DNA of 38,516 nt from Bacteroidales bacterium (lineage in GTDB: Bacteria; Bacteroidota; Bacteroidia; Bacteroidales; P3), in NCBI GenBank assembly GCA_009777915.1, contig WRKV01000006.1, positions 1 through 38,516 of the forward strand, given 5' to 3'. Both the position numbers and the translations under genes were made by a program. Positions 15,477 through 23,688 of the stretch are shown here, piece by piece (within the stretch, counting starts at the first letter, position 1; each line of letters starts with the position of its first letter). The notes under the pieces are model-generated. The model had not been told where the DNA came from and made no database searches. It worked only from the letters and a program-made list of their open reading frames with translations.

Positions 15477-16406
15477 ATGTACAATTACAACAATTATGCA
15501 AAAAATTTAACCGAACAATTCGGTTGCAGACTGCAAAAACTGACCATTGATGCGGGATTTTCATGTCCGAATCGAGATGGAACAGTTGGAGAGGGCGGTT
15601 GTACGTTTTGCAGCAATGATGCGTTCAATCCATCATATTGCACGTCTCAAAAATCGGTTTCACAACAGCTAAAAGAAGGAAAAATTTTTCATCAATTTCG
15701 ATACAAACGTACAACAAAATACTTAGCGTATTTTCAAGCCTATTCGAATACTTATGCACCTCTTGAAACGCTGAAAACTTTGTATGCAGAGGCTTTGAGC
15801 GATTCTGATGTGGTCGGATTGGTTATCGGAACGCGTTGCGATTGTTTGGACGATGAAAAATTGAATTATATCGCCGAACTTTCAAAAGAGTATTATGTTG
15901 TGCTCGAAATCGGCGTACAATCGTGCTACAACGATACGTTGAAGTTGATCAATCGTGGACACACTTATGAAAACGCCGAATTTTGGATTATCAAAGCCGC
16001 AAATTTGGGTATAAAAATCGGTATTCACTTGGTGTTTGGTTTGCCCGATGATACGATTGAAAAAATGTTGGCACAAGTTCATAAAATTAACGAATTGCCG
16101 ATTTACTCCATCAAATTTCATCAATTGCAAATCATCAAAAACACCAAAATGGAACAGCAATTTTTGGAAAAAGATCCAAATTTTAAGCCTCTGTTTTTCG
16201 AGTTAGACGAGTATCTAAATTTTGTGGTGGATTTTGTCGAACATCTTAATCCTAACATTATTATTGAACGCATTGCGGGCGAAGTTCCGCCGAGATTTCA
16301 AGTCCGACCGGCTTGGAAAGGCATTCGTAACGACCAAATTATGCTACAATTCGAAAAACGTTTAGCGGAACGAAACACATTTCAAGGACGTTTCTTTTTG
16401 AGGTAA
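15477..16406 (+). CDS. Radical SAM protein, YhcC/TIGR01212-like
   Basis: 309 residues. The cluster motif C30-x11-C42-x2-C45 within FSCPNRDGTVGEGGCTFC is characteristic of the TIGR01212 family, where the CPNRDG phrase is conserved. Further family-like pieces are VGLVIGTRCDCL, VVLEIGVQSC and INRGHTYENAEFW, followed by a GIHLVFGLPDDT loop. The family carries a 4Fe-4S cluster and cleaves S-adenosylmethionine; its physiological substrate is not established. The start at 15477 is preferred because the longer reading from 15423 would begin inside the opposite gene, upstream of the promoter box. The 3' end overlaps the convergent flippase gene by 25 bases. Confidence 0.88.
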   Translation: MYNYNNYAKNLTEQFGCRLQKLTIDAGFSCPNRDGTVGEGGCTFCSNDAFNPSYCTSQKSVSQQLKEGKIFHQFRYKRTTKYLAYFQAYSNTYAPLETLKTLYAEALSDSDVVGLVIGTRCDCLDDEKLNYIAELSKEYYVVLEIGVQSCYNDTLKLINRGHTYENAEFWIIKAANLGIKIGIHLVFGLPDDTIEKMLAQVHKINELPIYSIKFHQLQIIKNTKMEQQFLEKDPNFKPLFFELDEYLNFVVDFVEHLNPNIIIERIAGEVPPRFQVRPAWKGIRNDQIMLQFEKRLAERNTFQGRFFLR

Positions 16407-17827
16407 TCCAATGCAAATCTGATTTCATTGAATTTCAGCAAATGCCCACCCAGAACATAAATTCCGATACCTGAAATTCCGCCGCATAGCAATTTCAAAA
16501 AATCATTTGTAGGAGCATAAAATTTTACTCCCATCATTGCACACCATGCTGCAATTCCCGAAAACACTGCTAATCCAAGTATTGGAAAAACAATTTTTAA
16601 TTGCTCTGTCCATTGAATAGAAAGTATTTTTTGCGAATAAATAATCGATAAAATTGCACTAAACAAAACATAAAATCCGATAGATGCACAAATCCAAGAA
16701 ATTCCATGAGGCAAACAGATAAAAAACGCCATAAATCCGAACGCTTTTTTGATGGATTCTATGGTTAAAAGTTGTTTGCTAAGTCCTTTGACTAACAAGA
16801 TTCGATTGTTGATGACTGAAATCGGATAAAGTAATAACGATAGGCATAAAATTTGAATAAGGGGCACTGTTGGCAGCCATTTTTCAGTCAATATGAATGA
16901 AACAAACGGCTCTGCCAAAACGAGAAAAAGTATAGCAAGCGGGAATATCAAGAAACATAAAAGCGATAAAAATCGAAAGAATAATTTTTGTTGTTCGTCG
17001 GGATAATCGTGATGTTTAGATTGCAAGGGAATAAACGAAGTGGTAATGGCGTATGTGATTTGTGCTGTAACCAAACTACTGAGCGTATTACCTTGTTGAA
17101 AAAAACCTAATTCAGCGGCAGAGTAGCGTTTTCCGATGAAAATCGCATAGATATTTTTGTAAATTGTATCCAGAAATGCAGCAAAAATAGAAGCAAAACC
17201 TACCGGTAAAAGCGATTTCAACGATGCAAATTGAAAAATAAATTTCGGAAGCCATCGTATTCCAAATAACCAAAAAAACAGACTTCTTAGTGTATTGTTA
17301 ATCAAAAATTGAGTAACCAAAGCCCAAACACCATAACCGTAATAAGCAAGTATAATGCCGATTCCACCGCTAATTATCACTGCTGTGATAGAAATAAAGG
17401 CTTGTCTTTTGAATCCTAAATTGATGTTTAATTTTGTGGCATGTACAAGTCCGAACGACCAAGCAATAAAATTTAATCCGGCTACTTTAATAATCGGATT
17501 CAACAAAGGCTGTTCGTAAAAATCGGCAATGGGTGTGGCACAGAAAAAAAATATGCCATAAAAAAACAATCCGGACATTATATTGAACCAAAAAACAGTT
17601 GAAAAATCGGTTTCTGTAGGATTCTTTTTTTGCATCAATGCGATAGGTAATCCGGCATCAATCACGATTTGTCCGCCCATCAAAAAAATGAAAATCATCG
17701 CTATCAAACCGTAGTCTGATGGCAATAATAAACGTGCTAATATAATAGTGAAAAGGGCTTGAAAAATTTGCATTCCAAATCGTTCGAGACCTGTCCAAAA
17801 TACACTGTGAAACGTTCGGTTAGTCAT
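16382..17827 (-). CDS. Wzx-type lipopolysaccharide/polysaccharide flippase (MVF/MOP superfamily)
   Basis: 481 residues with about 12-14 hydrophobic segments. The N-terminus (VFWTGLERFGMQIFQALFTIILARLL...DYGLIAM) is the typical opening of polysaccharide_synt_3/WzxC-like exporters, and the IDAGLPIALMQKK loop is also family-like. Members flip undecaprenyl-linked oligosaccharides across the inner membrane. It is the last gene of the operon small membrane protein-glmM-YdjM-like-flippase: its ATG overlaps the previous gene by 8 bases. Its end overlaps tail-to-tail with the radical SAM gene. The substrate glycan cannot be told from the sequence. Confidence 0.85.
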   Translation of the reverse strand: MTNRTFHSVFWTGLERFGMQIFQALFTIILARLLLPSDYGLIAMIFIFLMGGQIVIDAGLPIALMQKKNPTETDFSTVFWFNIMSGLFFYGIFFFCATPIADFYEQPLLNPIIKVAGLNFIAWSFGLVHATKLNINLGFKRQAFISITAVIISGGIGIILAYYGYGVWALVTQFLINNTLRSLFFWLFGIRWLPKFIFQFASLKSLLPVGFASIFAAFLDTIYKNIYAIFIGKRYSAAELGFFQQGNTLSSLVTAQITYAITTSFIPLQSKHHDYPDEQQKLFFRFLSLLCFLIFPLAILFLVLAEPFVSFILTEKWLPTVPLIQILCLSLLLYPISVINNRILLVKGLSKQLLTIESIKKAFGFMAFFICLPHGISWICASIGFYVLFSAILSIIYSQKILSIQWTEQLKIVFPILGLAVFSGIAAWCAMMGVKFYAPTNDFLKLLCGGISGIGIYVLGGHLLKFNEIRFALDYLKKKRP

Positions 17828-18443
17828 TGTGCAGATGGTTTTTTATGTTCGTTGCAGGAGCAAATTTTTGATCCTTACCGAACAATATCCAAAATGCTCC
17901 CACAAACAGCAAATTCAAGATCACCGAGGTCAAATAAATTCCTCGTGTTTCGTGCGGTTGCCAATGCAAAATAAACGATTCAAACCCTAAAACGGCATTG
18001 CAAATCATCCACAAACTGAGGAAAAACAAGATGTATTTTATTGCTCGTTCATCTTTTCGAAACAGTACAAGTAGTAGCACCATGCAAAAAAGTTCGAATC
18101 CTACAATAATTTTCAAATCGTATTCGAAAAAGTTTGCCAAAACATCTAATCCGAAATGCAACATCAACGCAAAAAATATCCCGAAAATCAGATTTTGCCA
18201 TTGCTTCAAAACCAATGCCAGCAAGCAGATGGCGAGTCCAAGAAACGCCCAACTTTGATGCAACGGATGCAGCAAAAACGAATTTCCAATACCGGAATCG
18301 CGGTAATAATAAATCAAATGATCGGCATCAATCAAGTTCACTGCCATTGCGGCAATTGCCAATGGGAAAAACGCTATTTTCAAAGGTTTGTGAGTTACTT
18401 TGGCAAGAGCGACAGAGGCTAAAAGATGTCCGGCGAGATACAT
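17820..18443 (-). CDS. YdjM-like integral membrane protein (putative metal-dependent hydrolase)
   Basis: 207 residues with about six to seven hydrophobic helices. It has the histidine/aspartate pattern of the YdjM/DUF457-type putative membrane hydrolases: H6 in MYLAGHLLAS, a DADH loop (~39-42), HPLHQSW (~58-64) and LHFGLDVLAN (~95-104). These residues could bind metal in the membrane, but no reaction is established for the family. It lies 1 base after glmM and overlaps the flippase, so the three are translated from one message. A role in envelope lipid or glycan metabolism fits the context but is inference. Confidence 0.7.
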   Translation of the reverse strand: MYLAGHLLASVALAKVTHKPLKIAFFPLAIAAMAVNLIDADHLIYYYRDSGIGNSFLLHPLHQSWAFLGLAICLLALVLKQWQNLIFGIFFALMLHFGLDVLANFFEYDLKIIVGFELFCMVLLLVLFRKDERAIKYILFFLSLWMICNAVLGFESFILHWQPHETRGIYLTSVILNLLFVGAFWILFGKDQKFAPATNIKNHLHND

Positions 18444-18444
18444 G

Positions 18445-19833
18445 TTACGAAATAATTTCCTTAATATCTATTATGATTTTTTTTGCCAAATGTTCGGCAG
18501 TTGTTTCGCATCGACTTTCCGAATAAATCCGGATAATCGGCTCTGTATTTGACTTTCGGAGATGTATCCATTCATCGGCGAAGTCGATTTTTATGCCGTC
18601 AATATCGTTGATTTTTTCGTTTTGGTATTTGTTTTTAATTCCCTCAAGAATACTGTCAACATCCGTATTTCTTTCGAGTTCGATTTTATTTTTGCTGATA
18701 AAATAATTCGGATAAGTGAATCTCAACTGCGAACACGTTTTTTTTGATTTCGCCAAATGGCTTAAAAACAGGGCGATTCCGACGAGTGCATCTCGTCCGT
18801 AATGCAAATCCGGATAAATCACACCACCGTTACCTTCGCCGCCAATCACGGCATTTTGTGCTTTCATCATGTCGACAACATTGACTTCGCCAACCGCAGA
18901 TGCGAAATATTGTCCGCCATGTTTTTCGGTAACATCGCGTAAAGCCCGTGTTGACGAGAGATTCGAGGCGGTGTTACCTTTTTTATGTTGCAACACATAA
19001 TCTGCAATTGCAACTAATGTGTATTCCTCACCAAAACATGTTCCGTCCTCGCAAACGATTGCCAGACGGTCGACATCGGGATCGGTAACCAATCCGACAT
19101 CAGCTTTTTCTCTGACAACAACTTCAATAATATCTTTCAAATGTTCGGGGAGAGGTTCGGGATTGTGCGGAAACACGCCGTTTGGCGTACAATGCAGAGG
19201 AATAGTATGGACTCCAAGTGCAGACAAAAGTTCGGGAATAGCAATGCCGCCGGTTGAATTTACAGCATCGACAACAACCTTGAAATTGGCGTTTTTTATG
19301 GCATCAACATCTACCAACGGCAAGTTCAAAATCGCATCAATATGTTTTTGGATGAACGTAGAATCCTGTGAATATCTCCCTAAATTATCAACATCTGAAA
19401 ACTTAATTTCATCAGGATTTTCAGCCAATCTCAGCACTTCTTCACCATCTTTTGCAGAAATAAATTCGCCTTTTTCGTTGAGCAATTTGAGGGCATTCCA
19501 TTGTTTGGGATTATGACTTGCCGTAAGAATAATACCGCCATCGGCATTGCTCATCGTTACAGCCATTTCAACGGTTGGCGTGGTTGAAAGTCCGGCATCA
19601 ATCACGTCAACGCCCATTCCCAAAAGCGTACCCACAACGAGATGATTGACCATTTCGCCTGAAATACGAGCATCACGCCCAATCACAAAAGTGAGTTTAT
19701 CGTTGTTTTGTTTTTTCTTTGTAAACGTTGCGAATCCGGAAGTGAATTTGACTATATCCATAGGCGTTAAGCCTTGATTGGCAACACCTCCGATGGTTCC
19801 GCGAATACCTGAAATAGATTTTATCAATGACAT
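18445..19833 (-). CDS. glmM: Phosphoglucosamine mutase
   Basis: 462 residues, the normal size. It converts glucosamine-6-phosphate to glucosamine-1-phosphate for UDP-GlcNAc synthesis in the cytoplasm. The N-terminus SLIKSISGIRGTIGG is the Bacteroidota form. The active-site phosphoserine is S106 in TASHNP; the metal loop is DPDVDRLA; the sugar loop is GEGNGG; and the phosphate-binding loop RKSNTEPIIRIY is near the C-terminus. It begins 26 bases after the small membrane protein gene and has no promoter box of its own in that gap, so it is probably read from the promoter at 20184-20191. Co-transcription with a flippase fits supply of amino-sugar precursor to envelope glycans. Confidence 0.95.
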   Translation of the reverse strand: MSLIKSISGIRGTIGGVANQGLTPMDIVKFTSGFATFTKKKQNNDKLTFVIGRDARISGEMVNHLVVGTLLGMGVDVIDAGLSTTPTVEMAVTMSNADGGIILTASHNPKQWNALKLLNEKGEFISAKDGEEVLRLAENPDEIKFSDVDNLGRYSQDSTFIQKHIDAILNLPLVDVDAIKNANFKVVVDAVNSTGGIAIPELLSALGVHTIPLHCTPNGVFPHNPEPLPEHLKDIIEVVVREKADVGLVTDPDVDRLAIVCEDGTCFGEEYTLVAIADYVLQHKKGNTASNLSSTRALRDVTEKHGGQYFASAVGEVNVVDMMKAQNAVIGGEGNGGVIYPDLHYGRDALVGIALFLSHLAKSKKTCSQLRFTYPNYFISKNKIELERNTDVDSILEGIKNKYQNEKINDIDGIKIDFADEWIHLRKSNTEPIIRIYSESRCETTAEHLAKKIIIDIKEIIS

Positions 19834-19859
19834 AATTAAAATAATATTCGTTTGTGTAT

Positions 19860-20162
19860 TTAACCTTTAGTTTTTCTTGATTGCCCAATCAAAATCAAAG
19901 CAATTCCCGGAAAGAAAAACGCCAGCCAGCCCCAATCAAGTTTACTTCTGTTTTGATGAGATGCGATTTTAACGACCCGAATCGTAACGGCAATCTTAAT
20001 GACGAAAAGACTAACAAGCAAAGCATTTTGTACAAGACGTCCAACCTCAATAGAGCTCCACCAAATTATGAAGCTGATGACGACTGAGATGATCACGATG
20101 ATGATGCCTAAACTTATTAGGGCTTTGTTTGAGGGATGGTGTTTCATGTTGTTTGAGTTCAT
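19860..20162 (-). CDS. Small membrane protein of unknown function, head of the glmM operon
   Basis: 100 residues from ATG 20162, or 95 from ATG 20147. There are two clear hydrophobic helices near residues 14-36 and 40-62 and a third near the C-terminus (WGWLAFFFPGIALILIG), followed by a basic tail RKTKG. No family recognised. The promoter box at 20184-20191 is 22 bases before the start and it is the first gene of a four-gene operon with glmM. Absence of internal stops, a proper promoter and operon position support a real gene. Confidence 0.65.
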   Translation of the reverse strand: MNSNNMKHHPSNKALISLGIIIVIISVVISFIIWWSSIEVGRLVQNALLVSLFVIKIAVTIRVVKIASHQNRSKLDWGWLAFFFPGIALILIGQSRKTKG

Positions 20163-20183
20163 ATTTTGCAGTTATTTTTTTTG

Positions 20184-20191
20184 CAAAGATA
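20184..20191 (-). promoter_or_regulatory. -7 promoter box of the glmM operon
   Basis: TATCTTTG on the minus strand followed by CAAAAAAAATAAC. It faces the plus-strand TATCTTTG at 20232-20239; the two boxes form a 9-base inverted repeat separated by about 38 bases. Confidence 0.7.
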
Positions 20192-20231
20192 CGAAAAAAA
20201 AATGAAATTCGGATATCTCAAATTTTTTTTG

Positions 20232-20239
20232 TATCTTTG
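20232..20239 (+). promoter_or_regulatory. -7 promoter box of the alpha-oxoamine synthase gene
   Basis: TATCTTTG on the plus strand, 27 bases before ATG 20267. It decides the start: the upstream in-frame ATG at 20129 would lie before the promoter and inside the opposite gene. Confidence 0.75.
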
Positions 20240-20266
20240 TATTCAAAATTAATAAAAAAAAAACAG

Positions 20267-21514
20267 ATGGACATTTTCAAAAAACGTTTAGAAAATTTCG
20301 GACCGTTGGGCAAATACGCTGATTTCGCCCATGGTTACTACATGTTCCCGAAACTTGAGGGACCAATTCAGGCTCGCATGACTTTCCAAGGTAAGGAAGT
20401 TTTGTGCTGGAGTTTGAACAATTATCTGGGATTGGCAAACCATCCCGAAGTACGCAAAACTGATGCAGAAGCCGCAGCAGAGTGGGGTTTGGGCTATCCG
20501 ATGGGTGCACGAATGATGTCGGGACACACCAAGTATCACGAGCAGTTGCAGAACGAATTGGCGAAGTTTGTCTTCAAGGAAGACGCGTATCTGTTCAACT
20601 TCGGCTATCAGGGCATGGTTTCAACGATTGACGCACTTTTAGATCGTCACGACGCATTGGTGTACGACTCGGATTCGCATGCGTGCATGATTGACGGAGC
20701 GCGTCTGCACATGGGAAAACGTTTCAAATTTGCTCACAACGATATGGCAGATTGTGAGAAACAACTGCAACTTGCGACAAAACATGTCGAAAAAACAGGT
20801 GGTGGAATTTTGGTTATGACCGAAGGAGTCTTTGGAATGGTGGGCGATCAGGGCGATTTGAAAGGTATTGCAGCATTGAAGAAAAAATATAAATTCCGTT
20901 TTTTGGTGGATGATGCACATGGTGTGGGAACGATAGGGGAGACCGGTGCCGGTGCCGGGCAATTTCAGGGTGTTCAGGATGATATTGATTTGTATTTTGG
21001 AACGTTTGCAAAATCATTTGCACTGATTGGCGGATTTGTTGCGGGCAACAAAGATATCATTCGCTATCTGACCTATAATTTACGTTCGCAAATTTATGCT
21101 AAATCTTTGCCAATGCCTATTGTTATTGGTCTTTTGAAACGTTTGGATTTGATGAGAAAGCATCCGGAATATCGCGAAAAACTTTGGGAAAATGTGAATG
21201 CGTTGCAACTCGGTTTGAAATCGAAAGGATTTAATCTCGGAGTAACCAACACACCTGTAACCCCCGTCATGCTTAACGGAACGGTGGACGAAGCTACGCA
21301 ATTAACTTATGATTTGCGTGAAAATTACGGCATTTTTTGCTCGATTGTAACCCATCCGGTGGTTCCGCAAGGCATTATTTTGTTGCGAATTATTCCTACA
21401 GCCGTGCACAGTTTGGAAGATGTAGAATACACCGTTAATGCGTTTGCTGCGATTAAAGATAAACTCACTTCGGGTGAATATGCAAAAATGGGATTCCGCG
21501 AAATGACCGTATAA
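20267..21514 (+). CDS. PLP-dependent alpha-oxoamine synthase, serine palmitoyltransferase/cysteate acyltransferase type
   Basis: 415 residues. It is a class II fold-type I aminotransferase relative. The PLP lysine is K249 in FGTFAKSFALIGGF; D215-x-x-H218 (VDDAHG) contacts the cofactor; H138 (DSHAC) stacks on the ring; and the N-terminal NNYLGLANHP and GARMMSGHTKYHEQLE-like segments are family signatures. Such enzymes condense an acyl thioester with an amino acid and decarboxylate it. In Bacteroidota, members with this GPLGKYA...KLEGP opening make the long-chain base of sphingolipids or, with cysteate, of sulfonolipids (capnine type). 2-amino-3-ketobutyrate CoA ligase is a less likely alternative. 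Which amino acid is used cannot be read here. Start chosen at MDIFKKRLENFGPLG. Confidence 0.85.
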   Translation: MDIFKKRLENFGPLGKYADFAHGYYMFPKLEGPIQARMTFQGKEVLCWSLNNYLGLANHPEVRKTDAEAAAEWGLGYPMGARMMSGHTKYHEQLQNELAKFVFKEDAYLFNFGYQGMVSTIDALLDRHDALVYDSDSHACMIDGARLHMGKRFKFAHNDMADCEKQLQLATKHVEKTGGGILVMTEGVFGMVGDQGDLKGIAALKKKYKFRFLVDDAHGVGTIGETGAGAGQFQGVQDDIDLYFGTFAKSFALIGGFVAGNKDIIRYLTYNLRSQIYAKSLPMPIVIGLLKRLDLMRKHPEYREKLWENVNALQLGLKSKGFNLGVTNTPVTPVMLNGTVDEATQLTYDLRENYGIFCSIVTHPVVPQGIILLRIIPTAVHSLEDVEYTVNAFAAIKDKLTSGEYAKMGFREMTV

Positions 21515-21520
21515 AACATG

Positions 21521-21547
21521 GTAGGTGCGAGGCATACCTCGCCCTAC
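21521..21547. terminator. Hairpin between convergent genes (GTAGG...CCTAC repeat)
   Basis: Arms GTAGG + GCGAGG and CCTCGC + CCTAC pair around a four-base loop (CATA) with one bulged base, giving 11 base pairs. It lies between the converging oxoamine synthase and kinase genes and covers the kinase stop codon. No long T-run follows, so it may be a dispersed palindromic repeat doing double duty as a terminator. A similar element is at 29806-29833. Confidence 0.6.
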
Positions 21548-22098
21548 ATTGCTATATCGCTGATCACCTTCTCCACCGCACGATGCAAGTCGATTATGTC
21601 GTTATCATTGGTAAATACATAATCGGCTTTTTTTATGCACTCGCCAAGATTTTGTTTGGTGGGATCGGTGGTGGTCATTTCGCGTTTTTCGTTGGAGACA
21701 AAAGTCTCGAAGTCGATGTGGTCTGTGGCAGATTTCCGTAGAGAAATACGCTCGTAACGTTTGCGAATATCAGCATCAACAGCGAACAAAACGAAGTTCG
21801 GATTATTTCGCAAACTTTCAATTTCACCTACGGCACGAATACTTTCGATAATGCCGTTTTGCCCTGATTTCACTGCACGTTCAAATAATTGATCGGTAAT
21901 ATACGACGGCGAAAATGTCGCACGCAATTCGTTTGCAACGGCAACCATCGAATCTCGATTCACAGGCAATCCCCGCTGTTCAATGATTTCAATCAAAAAA
22001 TCCCGCACTGAAAAATGCAAAAAGTTTTTTTTAGAAACCAAATAATCTACGATGGTTCCTTTGCCTGCACCGATGGTGCCCGTGATTCCGATGATCAT
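21544..22098 (-). CDS. Small P-loop kinase of the dephospho-CoA kinase/nucleotide kinase type
   Basis: 184 residues starting MIIGITGTIGAGKGT, with a clean Walker A (GTIGAGKGT, residues 6-14). Later motifs are HFSVRDFL, NGIIESIRAVGEIESL and DADIRKRYERISLR, the last resembling the LID/adenine contacts of nucleotide kinases. Relatives are usually listed as AAA-family or dephospho-CoA kinase-like ATPases; the substrate is unknown. The longer reading from 22203 is rejected because the -7 box at 22113-22120 lies between it and ATG 22098. Divergent from the antiporter gene, from a shared symmetric promoter. Confidence 0.75.
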   Translation of the reverse strand: MIIGITGTIGAGKGTIVDYLVSKKNFLHFSVRDFLIEIIEQRGLPVNRDSMVAVANELRATFSPSYITDQLFERAVKSGQNGIIESIRAVGEIESLRNNPNFVLFAVDADIRKRYERISLRKSATDHIDFETFVSNEKREMTTTDPTKQNLGECIKKADYVFTNDNDIIDLHRAVEKVISDIAM

Positions 22099-22105
22099 AA
22101 TGTAT

Positions 22106-22148
22106 TTTTTTGCAAAGATACAAAAATTTTTCGTATCTTTGCAAAAAA
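22106..22148. promoter_or_regulatory. Symmetric bidirectional promoter (kinase / antiporter)
   Basis: A perfect 16-base inverted repeat, TTTTTTGCAAAGATAC (22106-22121) and its complement (22133-22148), separated by 11 bases. It carries TATCTTTG on the minus strand (22120-22113) and on the plus strand (22134-22141). Each TTTG at the outer side (plus 22109-22112, minus 22145-22142) is 21 bases from the partner box on its own strand, so one palindromic TTTGCAAA serves as the -33 of one gene and the end of the -7 of the other. Confidence 0.82.
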
Positions 22149-22182
22149 TTACAAAACGAATATCCATTAAACAAAAAACACT

Positions 22183-23688
22183 ATGCAAGTCACTTTCGAA
22201 CACTCAATTTTAATTTTTTCTTGCTTATTATTTATCAGTATTTGGGTCGGTAAAATAGGCTACAAATTTGGCGTTCCAACGCTTTTGCTGTTTCTGTTGG
22301 TGGGTATGGTTGCCGGCAACGAAGGGCTCGGAATCGAATTTGACAACATCGTTACAGCCCAACACATCGGCGAAATGGCACTTTGTATCATCTTGTTTTC
22401 CGGAGGTCTGGATACGCAATACAAAGAAATTCGACCGATCATGAAACAAGGTGTAATCCTTGCTACGCTTGGCGTTGTGCTGACTGCCTTTGCTATGGGA
22501 GGTTTCATTTATTTCGTAACTAACAACTTTTTTCCAAGCATTCAACTCACGTTTTTGCAATCGTTTTTGCTTGCATCAGTCATGTCGTCAACAGATTCGG
22601 CGTCGGTATTTTCCATACTTCGCTCGCGAGGATTGTCGCTCAAAAATAATTTACGCCCCTTGCTCGAACTCGAAAGCGGTAGCAACGACCCGACTGCTTA
22701 TCTGCTTACCATCGTGTCGATTTCGCTCATCACCGGACAAACCGTTGGCTTTTTAGATGCCTCATTTTCGTTCATTTTGCAATTTGTACTTGGCGTGATA
22801 GGCGGATTGGCAATCGGTTGGCTATTCGTCCGTCTTATCAATAAAATCAATGTTCACAACAATGCACTTTATCCGGTTTTGCTGCTGGCAGGTGCACTGT
22901 TTACGTTCTCGTTCACAACGTTTGTTGGTGGAAATGGATTTATGGCGGTTTATGTTGGTGGATTGGTGATCGGCAATCACAAATTTGTTCAAAAACGTAT
23001 TTCCAAAGATTTTTTCGACGGAATTGCGTGGCTTATGCAGATTGTGATGTTCCTCACGTTGGGATTGTTAGTTACGCCAAGTGAACTTATCCCAATCGCA
23101 GGTGCAGGGCTTGTTTTAGCGATTGGTCTCATCCTTTTGGCACGACCGTTGCCGGTAATTCTTTGCCTGTTGCCGTTCCGAAAAATGGGTGTCAAAGATA
23201 AGGCTTATGTGTCGTGGGTAGGGCTGCGTGGTGCAGTACCGATTATTTTTGCGATTTTACCGTTGGCTTATGGTGTGCCACATGCTCAAACCATGTTCAA
23301 TATCGTATTTTTTATTACCCTTGTATCCCTACTTGTGCAAGGCACTTCGCTTGCATGGGTAGCCGACAAACTCAAACTTTCCAACCCATCGGTAACGCGT
23401 GAACGCATGAAACATTTCGATGTTGGATTTTCCGACGATATGAGTCCCGAAACGTTCGAAGTCAATATCTGCGAAAACTGGCTAAAGGAGGGCACACAAA
23501 TTAAAAATTTACCGATCTCCGAAAACAGCTTAGTCGTGCTCGTTAAGCGCGACAACAAATATATTCTCCCCAAAGGACAAACGGAACTTCAAGTGGACGA
23601 CAAACTGCTAATCCTCACCGATACGGATGATGAGAACATTCACGAACTTCAAGAAATGCTGCATATCAACGATGATTGCGAAAGCTAA
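22183..23688 (+). CDS. Potassium/proton antiporter, CPA1/NhaP2 type with RCK_C domain
   Basis: 501 residues. About 12 hydrophobic segments fill residues 1-400, with the conserved FSGGLDTQYKEIRPI, SSTDSASVFSILRSRG and LELESGSNDPTAYLLT motifs; the ND pair is the ion-binding site of cation/proton antiporters. A C-terminal TrkA_C/RCK_C ligand-binding domain (about 420-495, ending VDDKLLILTD...) points to the NhaP2-type K+/H+ exchanger, gated by a small ligand, rather than a plain Na+/H+ exchanger. Its stop overlaps the end of rlmN by 4 bases (convergent). The leader is about 40 bases, with no obvious Shine-Dalgarno. Confidence 0.9.
   Translation: MQVTFEHSILIFSCLLFISIWVGKIGYKFGVPTLLLFLLVGMVAGNEGLGIEFDNIVTAQHIGEMALCIILFSGGLDTQYKEIRPIMKQGVILATLGVVLTAFAMGGFIYFVTNNFFPSIQLTFLQSFLLASVMSSTDSASVFSILRSRGLSLKNNLRPLLELESGSNDPTAYLLTIVSISLITGQTVGFLDASFSFILQFVLGVIGGLAIGWLFVRLINKINVHNNALYPVLLLAGALFTFSFTTFVGGNGFMAVYVGGLVIGNHKFVQKRISKDFFDGIAWLMQIVMFLTLGLLVTPSELIPIAGAGLVLAIGLILLARPLPVILCLLPFRKMGVKDKAYVSWVGLRGAVPIIFAILPLAYGVPHAQTMFNIVFFITLVSLLVQGTSLAWVADKLKLSNPSVTRERMKHFDVGFSDDMSPETFEVNICENWLKEGTQIKNLPISENSLVVLVKRDNKYILPKGQTELQVDDKLLILTDTDDENIHELQEMLHINDDCES

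Noticed and set aside
22099-22203. Longer N-terminus for the P-loop kinase
   Set aside because: It crosses the shared promoter and overlaps the start of the antiporter; the fold begins at MIIGITG.
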